DNA from: Paenibacillus sabinae T27
GTDB lineage: Bacteria; Bacillota; Bacilli; Paenibacillales; Paenibacillaceae
Assembly (NCBI RefSeq): GCF_000612505.1
Contig: NZ_CP004078.1
Coordinates: forward strand, 333,001 to 397,000
Direction of reading: 5' to 3'
Length of the DNA stretch: 64,000 nucleotides
Part shown: positions 16,062-25,024 of the stretch, piece after piece
How the letters are laid out: every line of letters begins with the position of its first letter
Position numbering within the stretch: the first letter of the stretch is position 1
Translations under genes and position numbers: made by a program
Notes under the pieces: model-generated
What the model saw: the letters and a program-made list of their open reading frames with translations, nothing else
Databases searched by the model: none
Told to the model about the DNA's origin: nothing

Positions 16062-18518
16062 ATGGATAACGCAGCAGCTGCGCCGGCGGAGGAACAGGCG
16101 ACCTTGCAGATTACGGGCATGACCTGCTCCGCCTGCGCGGCGCGGATTGAGAAAGGGATTTCCCGCATGGAGGGCGTTTCCCGGGCGAATGTCAATCTTG
16201 CGCTCGAGCAGGCGTCTGTGGGCTTCGATCCCAAGGTTGTCAGCGTGCCGAAAATCGAGGAGAAGATCCGCTCGCTCGGCTATGACACGGTGAAGGAAAC
16301 GGCGGCCTTCGATATTTCGGGCATGACCTGCGCCGCCTGCTCGGCCCGGATCGAGAAGGTGCTCGGAAAGATGCCGGGCATTGCCGAAGTCAATGTTAAC
16401 CTTGCGCTTGAAACGGCGCATGTGGAATATACCCCGGGGATGATTACTCCCCAGGACATCATCGCCAAGGTCGACTCGATCGGCTATAAAGCCTCGCTCA
16501 AGGAAGACCGGAAGGAGACCGCTGACCGGCGTGAGCTTGAAATCAGCCGCAAGCGGATCAAATGGATGATTTCGGCGCTATTGTCTTTGCCGCTTCTTTG
16601 GGCGATGGTCGGGCATTTCTCATTCACTTCCTGGATTCCTGTACCGGAGCTGTTCATGAATCCGTGGTTCCAGCTTGTTCTGGCTACCCCGGTGCAGTTC
16701 ATTATCGGCTGGCAGTTCTATGTCGGCGCCTACAAGGCGCTCCGCAACGGCAGCGCCAATATGGATGTGCTGGTGGCGCTGGGCACGTCGGCCGCTTATT
16801 TCTACAGCCTGTATCTTACGCTTGATTCTCTGCGTATGAACGGCATGAATCATACGGTCGAAATGTACTATGAGACCGGAGCTGTGCTGATCACGCTCAT
16901 TCTGGTCGGCAAATGGTTCGAGGCGCTGGCCAAGGGCCGCTCCTCCGACGCCATTCGCAGCCTGATGGGCCTACAAGCCAAGACGGCGCTTGTCATCCGG
17001 GAAGGAACGGAGATAAGCGTCCCTGTAGAGGAAGTCGTCATCGGGGATATCGTACTCGTGAAGCCGGGCACGAAGATTCCCGTCGACGGCGAAGTGACCG
17101 AAGGCCTGTCCTCCGTCGATGAATCGATGCTGACGGGTGAGAGTATTCCGGTGGAGAAGAAGCTGGGCGACCCTGTAATCGGAGCGACGGTGAACAAGAA
17201 CGGCGTGCTGAAGATCAAAGCCCGCAAGGTGGGCCGCGATACGGCGCTTGCGCAGATTATCCGCGTGGTCGAGGAAGCCCAGGGCTCCAAGGCGCCGATC
17301 CAGCGGGTGGCCGATGTCATCTCCGGCATCTTCGTGCCGATTGTTGTGGCTATCGCGGCGCTGACCTTCTTCATCTGGTACCTGTGGGCGGCGCCGGGAC
17401 AGTTCGCCGAAGCCTTGGAGAAAGGGATCGCCGTGCTCGTTATCGCCTGCCCCTGCGCGCTGGGCTTAGCTACGCCGACCTCGATTATGGCCGGTTCCGG
17501 CAGGGCCGCGGAGCTGGGCATTCTGTTCAAGGGCGGCGAGCATCTGGAAGCCGCGCAGGGCATTCAGCTCGTCGTGCTCGACAAGACGGGCACCGTGACG
17601 GCCGGCAAGCCGGTGCTCACGGACGTGCTGGTATCGCCCGGCTTCAAAGGCGCGCCGGAGCTGGCCCCGGAAGATGGCTTTCTGGCGCTTGCGGCAGCGG
17701 CCGAGAAGCTGTCGGAGCATCCGCTTGCCGAGGCGGTGGCTGCAGGCGCGGCGGAGAAGGGGCTTGCGCTGGCCGAAGCCGGAAGCTTCGTCAATGTACC
17801 CGGGCGGGGTATCAAGGCCGCCGTCCAGGGCAGGGAGATCATCGTCGGCACCCGCCGGATGATGGAGGAGAGCGGCGTCAATGCGCAGCGCTGGCTTGAC
17901 GCCATGAACGATCTGGAGCAGCAGGGCAAGACGGCGATGCTGGTCGCGGTGGACGGAATCTGCGAAGGCATTGTGGCCGTCGCGGATACGATCAAGCCGA
18001 CCTCGCGCGAAGCCGTGGCGGCTCTGCGGGGCATGGGGATCGACGTTGTGATGATCACCGGCGATAACGAGCGGACGGCCCGGGCGATTGCGGCCGAAGC
18101 CGGCATTGACCGGGTGATGGCCGAAGTGCTCCCCGAAGGCAAGGCCGAGGCGGTGCGGAAGCTTCAGGCAGGCGGCGTGAAGGTGGCAATGGTCGGCGAC
18201 GGCATCAATGACGCGCCAGCGCTGGCGACCGCCGATATCGGCATGGCGGTCGGCACCGGGACCGACGTGGCGATGGAAGCGGCGGATATTACGCTGATGC
18301 GCGGCGATCTGAAGGCCATCGCGGACGCGATCAAGATGAGCCGTAAGACGATGGGCAACATCAAGCAGAATCTGTTCTGGGCGCTCGGCTACAATACGGT
18401 CGGGATTCCGGTGGCCGCGCTGGGATTCCTCGCGCCGTGGCTGGCCGGCGCGGCGATGGCGTTCAGCTCGGTTTCGGTCGTGCTGAATGCGCTGCGGCTG
18501 CAGCGGGTAAAGTTATAA
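16062..18518 (+). CDS. copA: Cu(I)-exporting P1B-type ATPase CopA
   Basis: An 818-residue membrane pump that exports Cu(I) using ATP. It has two N-terminal metal-binding domains ([10 protein letters not shown] near residue 20 and [10 protein letters not shown] near residue 90), eight membrane helices with the transport motif IACPCALG, the phosphorylated aspartate in [16 protein letters not shown] (nucleotide site) and [12 protein letters not shown]. The ATG at 16062 is preferred to the frame opening at 16023, because the latter would start inside the CsoR operator and lacks a ribosome site, whereas GGAAAGAGAG precedes 16062. Only 37 bases separate it from the nitroreductase gene. Confidence 0.95.
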   Translation: MDNAAAAPAEEQATLQITGMTCSACAARIEKGISRMEGVSRANVNLALEQASVGFDPKVVSVPKIEEKIRSLGYDTVKETAAFDISGMTCAACSARIEKVLGKMPGIAEVNVNLALETAHVEYTPGMITPQDIIAKVDSIGYKASLKEDRKETADRRELEISRKRIKWMISALLSLPLLWAMVGHFSFTSWIPVPELFMNPWFQLVLATPVQFIIGWQFYVGAYKALRNGSANMDVLVALGTSAAYFYSLYLTLDSLRMNGMNHTVEMYYETGAVLITLILVGKWFEALAKGRSSDAIRSLMGLQAKTALVIREGTEISVPVEEVVIGDIVLVKPGTKIPVDGEVTEGLSSVDESMLTGESIPVEKKLGDPVIGATVNKNGVLKIKARKVGRDTALAQIIRVVEEAQGSKAPIQRVADVISGIFVPIVVAIAALTFFIWYLWAAPGQFAEALEKGIAVLVIACPCALGLATPTSIMAGSGRAAELGILFKGGEHLEAAQGIQLVVLDKTGTVTAGKPVLTDVLVSPGFKGAPELAPEDGFLALAAAAEKLSEHPLAEAVAAGAAEKGLALAEAGSFVNVPGRGIKAAVQGREIIVGTRRMMEESGVNAQRWLDAMNDLEQQGKTAMLVAVDGICEGIVAVADTIKPTSREAVAALRGMGIDVVMITGDNERTARAIAAEAGIDRVMAEVLPEGKAEAVRKLQAGGVKVAMVGDGINDAPALATADIGMAVGTGTDVAMEAADITLMRGDLKAIADAIKMSRKTMGNIKQNLFWALGYNTVGIPVAALGFLAPWLAGAAMAFSSVSVVLNALRLQRVKL

Positions 18519-18555
18519 CGCATACGTGAAATAGCTTGAAAGGAAGTGGGTAGCA

Positions 18556-19338
18556 ATGAGCAAGGATCTCCGGGAGTCCGAGGCGGCATCCCTTGATAAC
18601 GAAGTGCTGTCCCTGCTGGGTAGACATGTCTCCGTCCGCAAGTTCCGCCCGGACCCGGTGAGCGAAGAGCAGCTTGCGGCCATTATCCAGGCGGCGCAAA
18701 TGGCCTCCACCTCCAGCAATGTGCAGGCGTACAGCGTAATCGCGGTGACCGATCCGGCGCTGAAATCGGAGCTTGCGTCGCTTGCCGGGAACCAGGCTTA
18801 TGTGGCGGAGTGCCCGGTCTTTCTGGTCTGGTGCGCCGATCTTTATCGGCTGCGGGAGACGGCCAAGCCGCATCTGGGCGGCGCGGCGACCTACGAGGAT
18901 TCGGCGGAGAATTTCATCATCGCCACCGTCGACACCGCGCTGGCCGCGCAGAACGCCGCCGTGGCAGCGGAGTCGCTGGGGCTGGGCATCGTCTACATCG
19001 GCGGCTTGCGAAACAAGATCGCCGAGGTAGCGGCGCGGCTCGGACTGCCCGAGCTGGTCTATCCGCTGTTCGGCATGTGCCTCGGCTATCCCGACCAGGC
19101 CCCGGCGCTGCGTCCGCGGCTGCCGCTGCCGGCGGTGCTGCATCGTGACCGCTACGATGCCGAAGAGACGGTGCGTCAGGTCAAGGCCTACGACGCTACA
19201 ATGTCCGAGTATTTGCGCAAGCGGACCGGAGGGGCGAAGGATACGCCTTGGTCGGCGATCATGGCCGATCGTCTGGCGGAGCCGATCCGGCTGCATATGA
19301 AGGATTTTCTTCAGGGCAAAGGCTTTTTGCGAAGATAG
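18556..19338 (+). CDS. Oxygen-insensitive NADPH nitroreductase (NfsA/NfrA type)
   Basis: A 260-residue FMN flavoprotein reducing nitro compounds, quinones or flavins with NAD(P)H. It begins with HVSVRKFRPDPVSEEQL and contains MASTSSNVQAYSV, ESLGLGIVYIGGLRN and FGMCLGYPDQAPALRPRLPL, the NfsA/NfrA signature. It has AAAGGAAG as RBS and lies 37 bases after copA with no terminator between, so it is probably part of the copA transcript. A link to copper-induced oxidative stress is inference. Confidence 0.9.
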   Translation: MSKDLRESEAASLDNEVLSLLGRHVSVRKFRPDPVSEEQLAAIIQAAQMASTSSNVQAYSVIAVTDPALKSELASLAGNQAYVAECPVFLVWCADLYRLRETAKPHLGGAATYEDSAENFIIATVDTALAAQNAAVAAESLGLGIVYIGGLRNKIAEVAARLGLPELVYPLFGMCLGYPDQAPALRPRLPLPAVLHRDRYDAEETVRQVKAYDATMSEYLRKRTGGAKDTPWSAIMADRLAEPIRLHMKDFLQGKGFLRR

Positions 19339-19384
19339 GGTGGAATAGGGTGTAAATCCGCAGGAGGCGTGTGGGATTTCAATT

Positions 19385-19433
19385 AAAAGGGTACGGGCTT
19401 CGGCAGGGGACTGCCGGGGTTCGTACCTTTTTT
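19385..19433 (+). terminator. Terminator of the copA-nitroreductase unit
   Basis: Two stacked stems (GGGTACG/CGTACC and CGGCAG/CTGCCG) followed by TTTTTT, 46 bases after the nitroreductase stop. Confidence 0.85.
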
Positions 19434-19524
19434 GCTGTTATGAGGTGACAGTTGTCACCCTAAGATCATTGAGGTAAGAGCCGGATCGAAGCGGTGCGGC
19501 TGGCCGAGGATAAAGGACGGATAT

Positions 19525-19582
19525 AAAACAGCCCCGTAAAGAAAGGAATCGGCTCGTGGCTGACTCGGTTACTTTGCGGGGC
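19525..19582 (-). terminator. Terminator of the thiamine-precursor transport operon
   Basis: On the minus strand GCCCCGCAAAG pairs with CTTTACGGGGC (plus 19572-19582 and 19531-19541) and is followed by TGTTTTAT. It lies 28 bases after the ATPase stop. Confidence 0.7.
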
Positions 19583-19609
19583 CTAAGGGGGGAGGATCAG
19601 CCAGCACTG

Positions 19610-20533
19610 TCAGCGAAGCGCTCCGCCCTTGGCCTGTTCCTCCCGCATCCATCCCGACAGCTGCCGTTTCAGCCGCAGAAACTCGGGATGCTCCGTCATT
19701 TCCTCCCGGCGCGGCCGGGGGAAAGGGACTTCGACGGTGTGCAGCAGCGTGCCCGGTCGCCCCGAGAACACATAGATGCGGCTGGAGAGCAGCAGCGCCT
19801 CCTCAATGCTGTGCGTGATGAACAGCACGGAGCGGCGGTTCTCCTCCCACAGCTCCAGCAGCCATCGCTGCATCTCGCTGCGGGTGAGGGCGTCCAGCGC
19901 ACTGAACGGCTCGTCCAGGAGCATTAGCTCCTGGGGCGCCAGCAGCGCGCGCAGGAAGGCGGCGCGCTGCTGCATGCCGCCGGAGAGCATGTGCGGATAC
20001 GCCTTCTCGAATCCGCCAAGGCCAACCTTCGCGAGCCAGCGCCGGGCCTCCTCGCGGGCTTCGCCCCGCGCCGCGCCCTTCAGCTCGCGGGCAAGAATCA
20101 CGTTGTCCTCGATGCTGCGCCAAGGAAACAGCGCCGGCTGCTGCGGCATGTAGCTTATGCTGCCGCGCTGCCCGGTGACCGGCGCGCCGCTTAAGCGCAC
20201 GGCGCCCGCATCCGGCTTGAGCAGCCCGCCGATGATGTGGAAGAGCGTGCTCTTGCCGCAGCCCGACGGGCCGACGATGGACACGAACTCCTGCCGCTTC
20301 ACCGTCAGCGACACCTCCTCCAGCACCTTGATGCTTTCCCCGCGCCGGGAGAATGATTTGGAGATGCCGGAGACCTCCAGCGCAGGAGGTTCGGTACCCG
20401 GGCCCGGGGATGGCGCGCCGGAAACAGGGGAATGTCCGTCTCCAGTGGACGGCCCTTCCTCCAAGCCTCCCTCTGAAGACGAAATGATCTTACGCGTCAA
20501 CTTCAGCAGCCTCCTTTTATAACTCTTTTCCAT
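19610..20533 (-). CDS. thiZ: ABC transporter ATPase, thiamine-precursor type (ThiZ-like)
   Basis: A 307-residue ATPase of the nitrate/sulfonate/taurine/thiamine-precursor family. It has Walker A GPSGCGKST, a Q-loop in PQQPALFPWRS, signature LSGGMQQR, Walker B LMLLDEPFSALD and the switch His in FITHSIEEAL. The first 50 residues are an extra Gly/Pro/Ser-rich extension (around GDGHSPVSGAPSPGPGTEPP) not needed for the fold; a start inside it cannot be ruled out. It is the last gene of the riboswitch-led operon and energises the permease encoded 34 bases upstream. Confidence 0.88.
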   Translation of the reverse strand: MEKSYKRRLLKLTRKIISSSEGGLEEGPSTGDGHSPVSGAPSPGPGTEPPALEVSGISKSFSRRGESIKVLEEVSLTVKRQEFVSIVGPSGCGKSTLFHIIGGLLKPDAGAVRLSGAPVTGQRGSISYMPQQPALFPWRSIEDNVILARELKGAARGEAREEARRWLAKVGLGGFEKAYPHMLSGGMQQRAAFLRALLAPQELMLLDEPFSALDALTRSEMQRWLLELWEENRRSVLFITHSIEEALLLSSRIYVFSGRPGTLLHTVEVPFPRPRREEMTEHPEFLRLKRQLSGWMREEQAKGGALR

Positions 20534-20567
20534 GCAATTTTTCTATACACGCTCTGTGCGACCCTGT

Positions 20568-21329
20568 CTAGGAATCCCGCCGCGGCTTCCAGCGGACAAG
20601 CCATTTCTCCAGCAGGACAACGACAGCGAACAGTAGCAGACTTAGCAGCACGCTTAGAATAATGGCAACGAACATCCGGTCCGTACGGTAGGCCGATTTC
20701 TGGATCTGCATATAGTAGCCGAGCCCTTGGTTCCCGCCGATCAGCTCCGCCACCACAGCACCCGTTACGGCGTAGGCGGCCGATATTTTGATGCCGGAGA
20801 ACAACGAGGGCAGCGCATGGGGCAGCTCCAGCTTGGTGAAGATTTGCCGCCTCGTGGCGCCCGCCATCTTCATGAATTGAAGCATCATGCGATCGGTCTG
20901 CGCTAGCCCACCTAGACCCGCGACCGCCACGGGGAAGAAACACACCAGGACAATGAGAATGATCTTGGGAAGCTGCCCGAAGCCGAACCAGATGACCAGC
21001 AGCGGACCCAGCGCGATCACCGGCACGTTCTGGCTCAGGATCAGCAGCGGGTACAGCGCGCGGGCCGTCCAGGGCACAATATGCAGCAGCACGGCACAGA
21101 TCAGCCCCGCCGCTACCCCAAGCGGAAAGCCGATCAGCGTCAGCCACAGGGTTGCCAGCGTATGCCCTTTTAGGGAAGAGGCGCTGGCCATGCCTTCCCG
21201 CCAAATGTCGGAGGGAGCGGGCAGCATCCATTTTTCCACATGGAACCAGGAGACCGACACCTGCCAGACCGCCAAAAACAAGACGACCGCCACAAAGGGC
21301 GGCCAGATTTGTCTCCAACGGGAGCTCAC
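20568..21329 (-). CDS. thiX: ABC transporter permease, thiamine-precursor type (ThiX-like)
   Basis: A 253-residue permease with six membrane helices and the EAA-type loop MAGATRRQIFTKLELPHALP that contacts the ATPase. The GTG start at 21329 overlaps the TGA of the preceding gene (GTGA), so they are translationally coupled. It belongs with the ThiY-like binding protein and ThiZ-like ATPase; the assignment to thiamine-precursor uptake comes mainly from the TPP riboswitch at the head of the operon. Confidence 0.88.
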   Translation of the reverse strand: MSSRWRQIWPPFVAVVLFLAVWQVSVSWFHVEKWMLPAPSDIWREGMASASSLKGHTLATLWLTLIGFPLGVAAGLICAVLLHIVPWTARALYPLLILSQNVPVIALGPLLVIWFGFGQLPKIILIVLVCFFPVAVAGLGGLAQTDRMMLQFMKMAGATRRQIFTKLELPHALPSLFSGIKISAAYAVTGAVVAELIGGNQGLGYYMQIQKSAYRTDRMFVAIILSVLLSLLLFAVVVLLEKWLVRWKPRRDS

Positions 21330-21619
21330 GGGCGGTATTTCTCCGTCAGCTTGTCCATGCTGATTCCGCCCGGGTTATGGGCGATCTTCACTTGCGAGAT
21401 TACGCTGGGGCAGCCCGCTTCGATCAGCGCCTCCTGCATCTCCCGGACAATTTCGAGCAGGTCGGCGAGCTCGCCTTCCATAGTCGTCTCCAGCGCGTTT
21501 ACCTGATGCTTCACACCGGAGCGCTGAATGACTTCAATCGCCTTGTCCACATAAGGAATTACATCCTCGCCTCCCGGTGTCTTCGGAATTACCTGAATGC
21601 TCAGCAGCGTGCTTGCCAT
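21326..21619 (-). CDS. MTH1187/YkoF-like thiamine-binding protein
   Basis: A 97-residue protein of the UPF0045/MTH1187 family (ALETTMEGELADLLEIVREM, later ISQVKIAHNPGG). Members are small ferredoxin-like proteins related to the thiamine-binding halves of YkoF. It is placed inside a TPP-regulated transport operon, which supports binding of thiamine or its pyrimidine precursor in the cytoplasm. Its stop overlaps the permease start. It is separated from the ThiY-like gene by 323 bases that hold a MITE-like inverted-repeat element. Confidence 0.85.
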   Translation of the reverse strand: MASTLLSIQVIPKTPGGEDVIPYVDKAIEVIQRSGVKHQVNALETTMEGELADLLEIVREMQEALIEAGCPSVISQVKIAHNPGGISMDKLTEKYRP

Positions 21620-21710
21620 TGCCTATCATCCTTTCATGACGTTGATATTTTCATGACCTTAATACTTTCATACCATTAATGGTAAACCCTGTGAATTAAG
21701 ATTTTAACTC

Positions 21711-21936
21711 TATATAAAATGAACTTGAGATTTTCCCATTTGGGTATCGTCTATAACTACGAGAAATGTTTGGACTTCCGGCCGCTGCCCATCTCCAGAT
21801 TTCTTGATTATACCGTTCTTCACGGATGAAATCCGGAGACAGCCTATGCTTTCGAAGCGAGCTTTCCTCCGGAAAGCTTTCGGGCGATCGCTATCGCTCC
21901 TACAGTTCCAAACATTTTTTTAATTCATTTTATATA
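21711..21936. repeat. MITE-like element with nested inverted repeats
   Basis: Perfect 13-base terminal inverted repeats TATATAAAATGAA (21711-21723) and TTCATTTTATATA (21924-21936) enclose a second inverted pair AAATGTTTGGA (21764-21774) and TCCAAACATTT (21907-21917). Inside are smaller hairpins such as GCTTTCC/GGAAAGC. No open frame is present. It separates two genes of one operon and is transcribed with them. It could be a non-autonomous mobile element or a processed RNA hairpin. Confidence 0.6.
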
Positions 21937-21942
21937 TTAAAC

Positions 21943-23010
21943 TTACTGCCCGTCCGGCAAAAAATTGTTCGTGAACGCCTTGTCGGCCTCAAGCGGCTTG
22001 TCCAGCAGCTTCAGCCCGTACATCCAGTCGGCGTAATCTTTCCATACGGAGGCTTTCTGCTCGCCCCACCGGGCAGCGTCGTCCTTGTATTTCGGGCTGA
22101 GCCATTCCTGGCTGGCCTGAACAAGCTTAGGGTCCAGATCGGGAACCGCCTTGATCAGAATGTCGGCAGCCTCTTTCGGATGGTCGATTGCGTATTGGTA
22201 CCCCTTGGATGTCGCCTTCAAAAAGGCTTTAACCACCTCGGGATTCTCGGCGATTTCCTTCTCGCTCGTCGTCAGCACCGGCGTGTAGTAATCGAGCTGC
22301 GGCGCGTAATCCTTCAAATAGAGCATATCGAGCGGCTCGCCGCGCAGCTTCGCTTCAATGCCGGTCCAGGCGTAGAAGATCCAGGCAAAGTCAATGTCGC
22401 GTTTAACGGCCGTAAAATAATCGGCCTCGCCGATCGTGACCTGCTTGACCTTCTTCACATCGCCGCCAACCGGGTCCATAATCGCCTTCATGGAAGCTTC
22501 TTCGACCGGCGACCCCCAGCCGCCGTAGGTTTTGCCTTCAAAATTCTTCGGCGACTTAATGCCCCGGTCAACCGGCGCCGCGAAGCCCGAAGTGTTGTGC
22601 TGGATAATCGCCGCGATCGATACGAGCGGAACGCCCTGAATGCGGGCCAGCGTCAGACTGTCCTGCGCGCCGACGCCAAAGGCGGCTTCTCCCGAGGTGA
22701 CCATCGTATCCGCGCCCGCCGCTCCCGGCTGCACAATCTCAACGTCAAGGCCTTCTTCCGCGTAGTAGCCGAGCTCTTTGGCAACATACAGCCCAGTGTG
22801 GTTCGTGTTCGGCGTCCAGTCGAGCGCGACCTTTACCGGCGTCGCCGCTTTGGGCGAACTTTCGGCGGAAGCCGATGCCTCCGGCGATGCAGAAGCAGGG
22901 GTTCCCTGAGCGCCGCCGGCGTTTCCTCCCGAATTATTGCCGCCGCAGCCTGCTGCCGTGAGGATGAACAAGCTGGCCAGGGACAGTGTTAACCATTTTT
23001 TGACTCCCAT
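21943..23010 (-). CDS. thiY: ABC transporter substrate-binding lipoprotein (ThiY-like, NMT1 family)
   Basis: A 355-residue exported lipoprotein: signal MGVKKWLTLSLASLFILTAA then Cys in the lipobox TAAGC, followed by a Gly/Ala/Ser linker. The mature part begins VKVALDWTPNTNHTGLYVAK, the signature of NMT1/ThiY-like proteins that bind pyrimidine precursors of thiamine such as N-formylaminopyrimidine. It is the first gene after the TPP riboswitch and has AAAGGAGAG as RBS. Together with the ThiX/ThiZ-like proteins it forms an importer. The exact ligand is inferred from the family and the riboswitch. Confidence 0.9.
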   Translation of the reverse strand: MGVKKWLTLSLASLFILTAAGCGGNNSGGNAGGAQGTPASASPEASASAESSPKAATPVKVALDWTPNTNHTGLYVAKELGYYAEEGLDVEIVQPGAAGADTMVTSGEAAFGVGAQDSLTLARIQGVPLVSIAAIIQHNTSGFAAPVDRGIKSPKNFEGKTYGGWGSPVEEASMKAIMDPVGGDVKKVKQVTIGEADYFTAVKRDIDFAWIFYAWTGIEAKLRGEPLDMLYLKDYAPQLDYYTPVLTTSEKEIAENPEVVKAFLKATSKGYQYAIDHPKEAADILIKAVPDLDPKLVQASQEWLSPKYKDDAARWGEQKASVWKDYADWMYGLKLLDKPLEADKAFTNNFLPDGQ

Positions 23011-23160
23011 TATATCGTCTCTCCTTTGTATTGCCGTCCCGGGCGGCGAAGCCCGAAGCGGCGGGTATTCCCGTCTTCATGATAACTGATCCGCAAATTG
23101 ACGGGACCGACCACGCGGACCCGGAAATCTGCGTTCTCTCCTTGGTGCCAAAACCAAACC

Positions 23161-23189
23161 AAAAAGCGCCCCTGAATATTCGGGACGCT
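23161..23189 (-). terminator. Riboswitch-controlled terminator
   Basis: On the minus strand AGCGTCCC and GGGGCGCT pair (plus 23182-23189 and 23165-23172) and are followed by TTTTTGG. It lies between the TPP aptamer and the ThiY-like gene, so it is the probable off-state terminator. Confidence 0.65.
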
Positions 23190-23237
23190 GCGGAGTGCAT
23201 AACGGCGGCGGTCTATCGGGACCACACGCTTTTGGAC

Positions 23238-23330
23238 TTTCCTACGCTGGCATTATCCAGATCAGGTATAAGGGTCAGTATCTTGCGGGATACACTCTCA
23301 GCCGGCCGTAATTCCAGCACCCCAAGGCGG
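23238..23330 (-). ncRNA. TPP (THI-element) riboswitch
   Basis: The minus strand carries the conserved blocks in order: GGGGTGC, GGCTGAGAG, GACCC, ACCTGATCTGGATAATGCC and AGCGTAGG. These form the TPP aptamer. With TPP bound, the downstream hairpin at 23161-23189 would terminate transcription of the thiamine-precursor transport operon. Confidence 0.95.
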
Positions 23331-23407
23331 TATGAAGTTTGCGGGTAGTTCTTGCTGCTTACGGTGTAATTATAGACGCAAGGTTCCGGGATTGTCCAGC
23401 CTGACGG

Positions 23408-24841
23408 CTATTCTAGCTTCTTCCGGCGGCGGCTTTTGATCCCGCTCCGCAGCTCGCGCAGCGTCAGAACGGCGCTGACGATAATGCCGCAGAAGGTCAA
23501 GAGCAGTGCGATGTATTCGAATACGGAATACTGAAGCATTTTTCCCCAGTCGATGTTTCCCTTTAAGTCCTCGATGACCTGATTCATCCCGTAAATGCCG
23601 CTAACGACCGTGAATACCGTCAGAATCATCAGCAGGTTGTCGCGGCGCTTGGCCTGGAAAGTCTCCTGATACTGGAACAGATCGGCCAGCGTCTGCTTCA
23701 CTTCCTCGAACAGTGCGTCATTGCCGTACACTTTGCGCAGCTGAAAGAAGATTTCACGGCCCTGCGTCTGCGAGATCAGCTCAAGGAAATAGAATTTGGC
23801 GGAGAACTTGTTAATATAGTAGATTAAATCCTCAATTTCCTCATAATCATGCTCGATCCGCAGCCGCGAGTGCACATTGGACAGCTTCAGCAGCACGATC
23901 TTGTGAAAAAGGCTGAGCAGCAGGCCGTAATAATATTCGCCATACATTTGATTGGCCAGCTTCACTGCGGTTTCGGAATCACTGCGGCTCAGGCAGCAGA
24001 AGGTCTGTTCGTTCGTCATGTAGTAGGTATCCGGACCCCAGCGTCCGTACCGGTGCTTCCGGCAGTATTCCCCGATATATTCTTCGCTGCTCGCGCTCGT
24101 ATAGGACCGTCCGTCCGCTTTCATCCCGTCGAGCTGGGAAGCCCGGTAGCATGTTTCGCGGCTGATGTTCTCCCCCTCCTGAATTCCGTAAAAGGCCTGA
24201 ACCATCATCCGCTCATCTACGAAAAAAGGCAGCGTCTCGAAGTAAGCCCCGTCCAGCTCCGACTGGTCGAGGAACTCCTCCAGACCGTTCACCAGATTTT
24301 TGAAGATGAAATCCTCCATCTGGTTAAAAATCCGTTCTCCGCAATAAATGCGCGACGCCTCGTCCGCTTCCTTTACATTTTCCAGCGAGCGGAACCGGTC
24401 GGCAAATTCCAGGGCGAAGCTAAGCGGAAGCCGCTTTTCATCGATTTCCGTCCGTATGGTCAGAAAGCCGAGCTGGAACGGACAAATGAACACATCCGTC
24501 GAGAGCACCCGAAAGGGTACCGAGCCCTGCGGCATTTCCATCCGGCAACTCAGGCTGTTCACCCGGGAAAAGCGGCGGAATGAATCTTTGTCCTCCCGGT
24601 ACGGAAACAGCACATGCGCAGCGAACGGCATATAGGAACGCTCCATGCTCTCGTGCGAGACACAATAGCCTTCTCCGTAATAATCGTCCTGCAGTTCTTT
24701 ATTATTCAGAAAAAACGGGGTGAACCCGTCCCGCTTCAGCCGCGCCTCCAGCTCCTGTCCCTGGGTCTGCTTAATCGAGAAGGGGAAAATAAACTGCAGA
24801 AGGGCGGTATGCAGAATGGGATCGTCCAAGATTTGATTCAT
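23408..24841 (-). CDS. CorA-like membrane protein with GMN motif
   Basis: A 477-residue protein whose last 80 residues hold two membrane helices, the first ending in VVSGIYGMN. The YGMN tripeptide loop is the selectivity signature of CorA-family Mg2+/divalent-metal channels, and CorA also has two C-terminal helices after a long cytoplasmic helical region. The N-terminal 380 residues are longer than in ordinary CorA (total usually 310-370) and not recognisable to me. The C-terminal tail RELRSGIKSRRRKKLE is strongly basic. Ion transport is inferred. It is divergent from the gene at 25025. Confidence 0.6.
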   Translation of the reverse strand: MNQILDDPILHTALLQFIFPFSIKQTQGQELEARLKRDGFTPFFLNNKELQDDYYGEGYCVSHESMERSYMPFAAHVLFPYREDKDSFRRFSRVNSLSCRMEMPQGSVPFRVLSTDVFICPFQLGFLTIRTEIDEKRLPLSFALEFADRFRSLENVKEADEASRIYCGERIFNQMEDFIFKNLVNGLEEFLDQSELDGAYFETLPFFVDERMMVQAFYGIQEGENISRETCYRASQLDGMKADGRSYTSASSEEYIGEYCRKHRYGRWGPDTYYMTNEQTFCCLSRSDSETAVKLANQMYGEYYYGLLLSLFHKIVLLKLSNVHSRLRIEHDYEEIEDLIYYINKFSAKFYFLELISQTQGREIFFQLRKVYGNDALFEEVKQTLADLFQYQETFQAKRRDNLLMILTVFTVVSGIYGMNQVIEDLKGNIDWGKMLQYSVFEYIALLLTFCGIIVSAVLTLRELRSGIKSRRRKKLE

Positions 24842-25024
24842 GGGTGGCAGTCCTCCTGAGTTCGCGGGTAGTCGTCAATAGTATTTACACCGTACGCATA
24901 CCGTTGAAAAAGGGGGCTAGGCCACCCCTATTTCTAAACAAATAATTGGTTTGACATAGAACAAGTCATAAATAACATAAAATGGGAATTGAAATAATTG
25001 ATATGAAAAGGATGTGTTGTTGTT

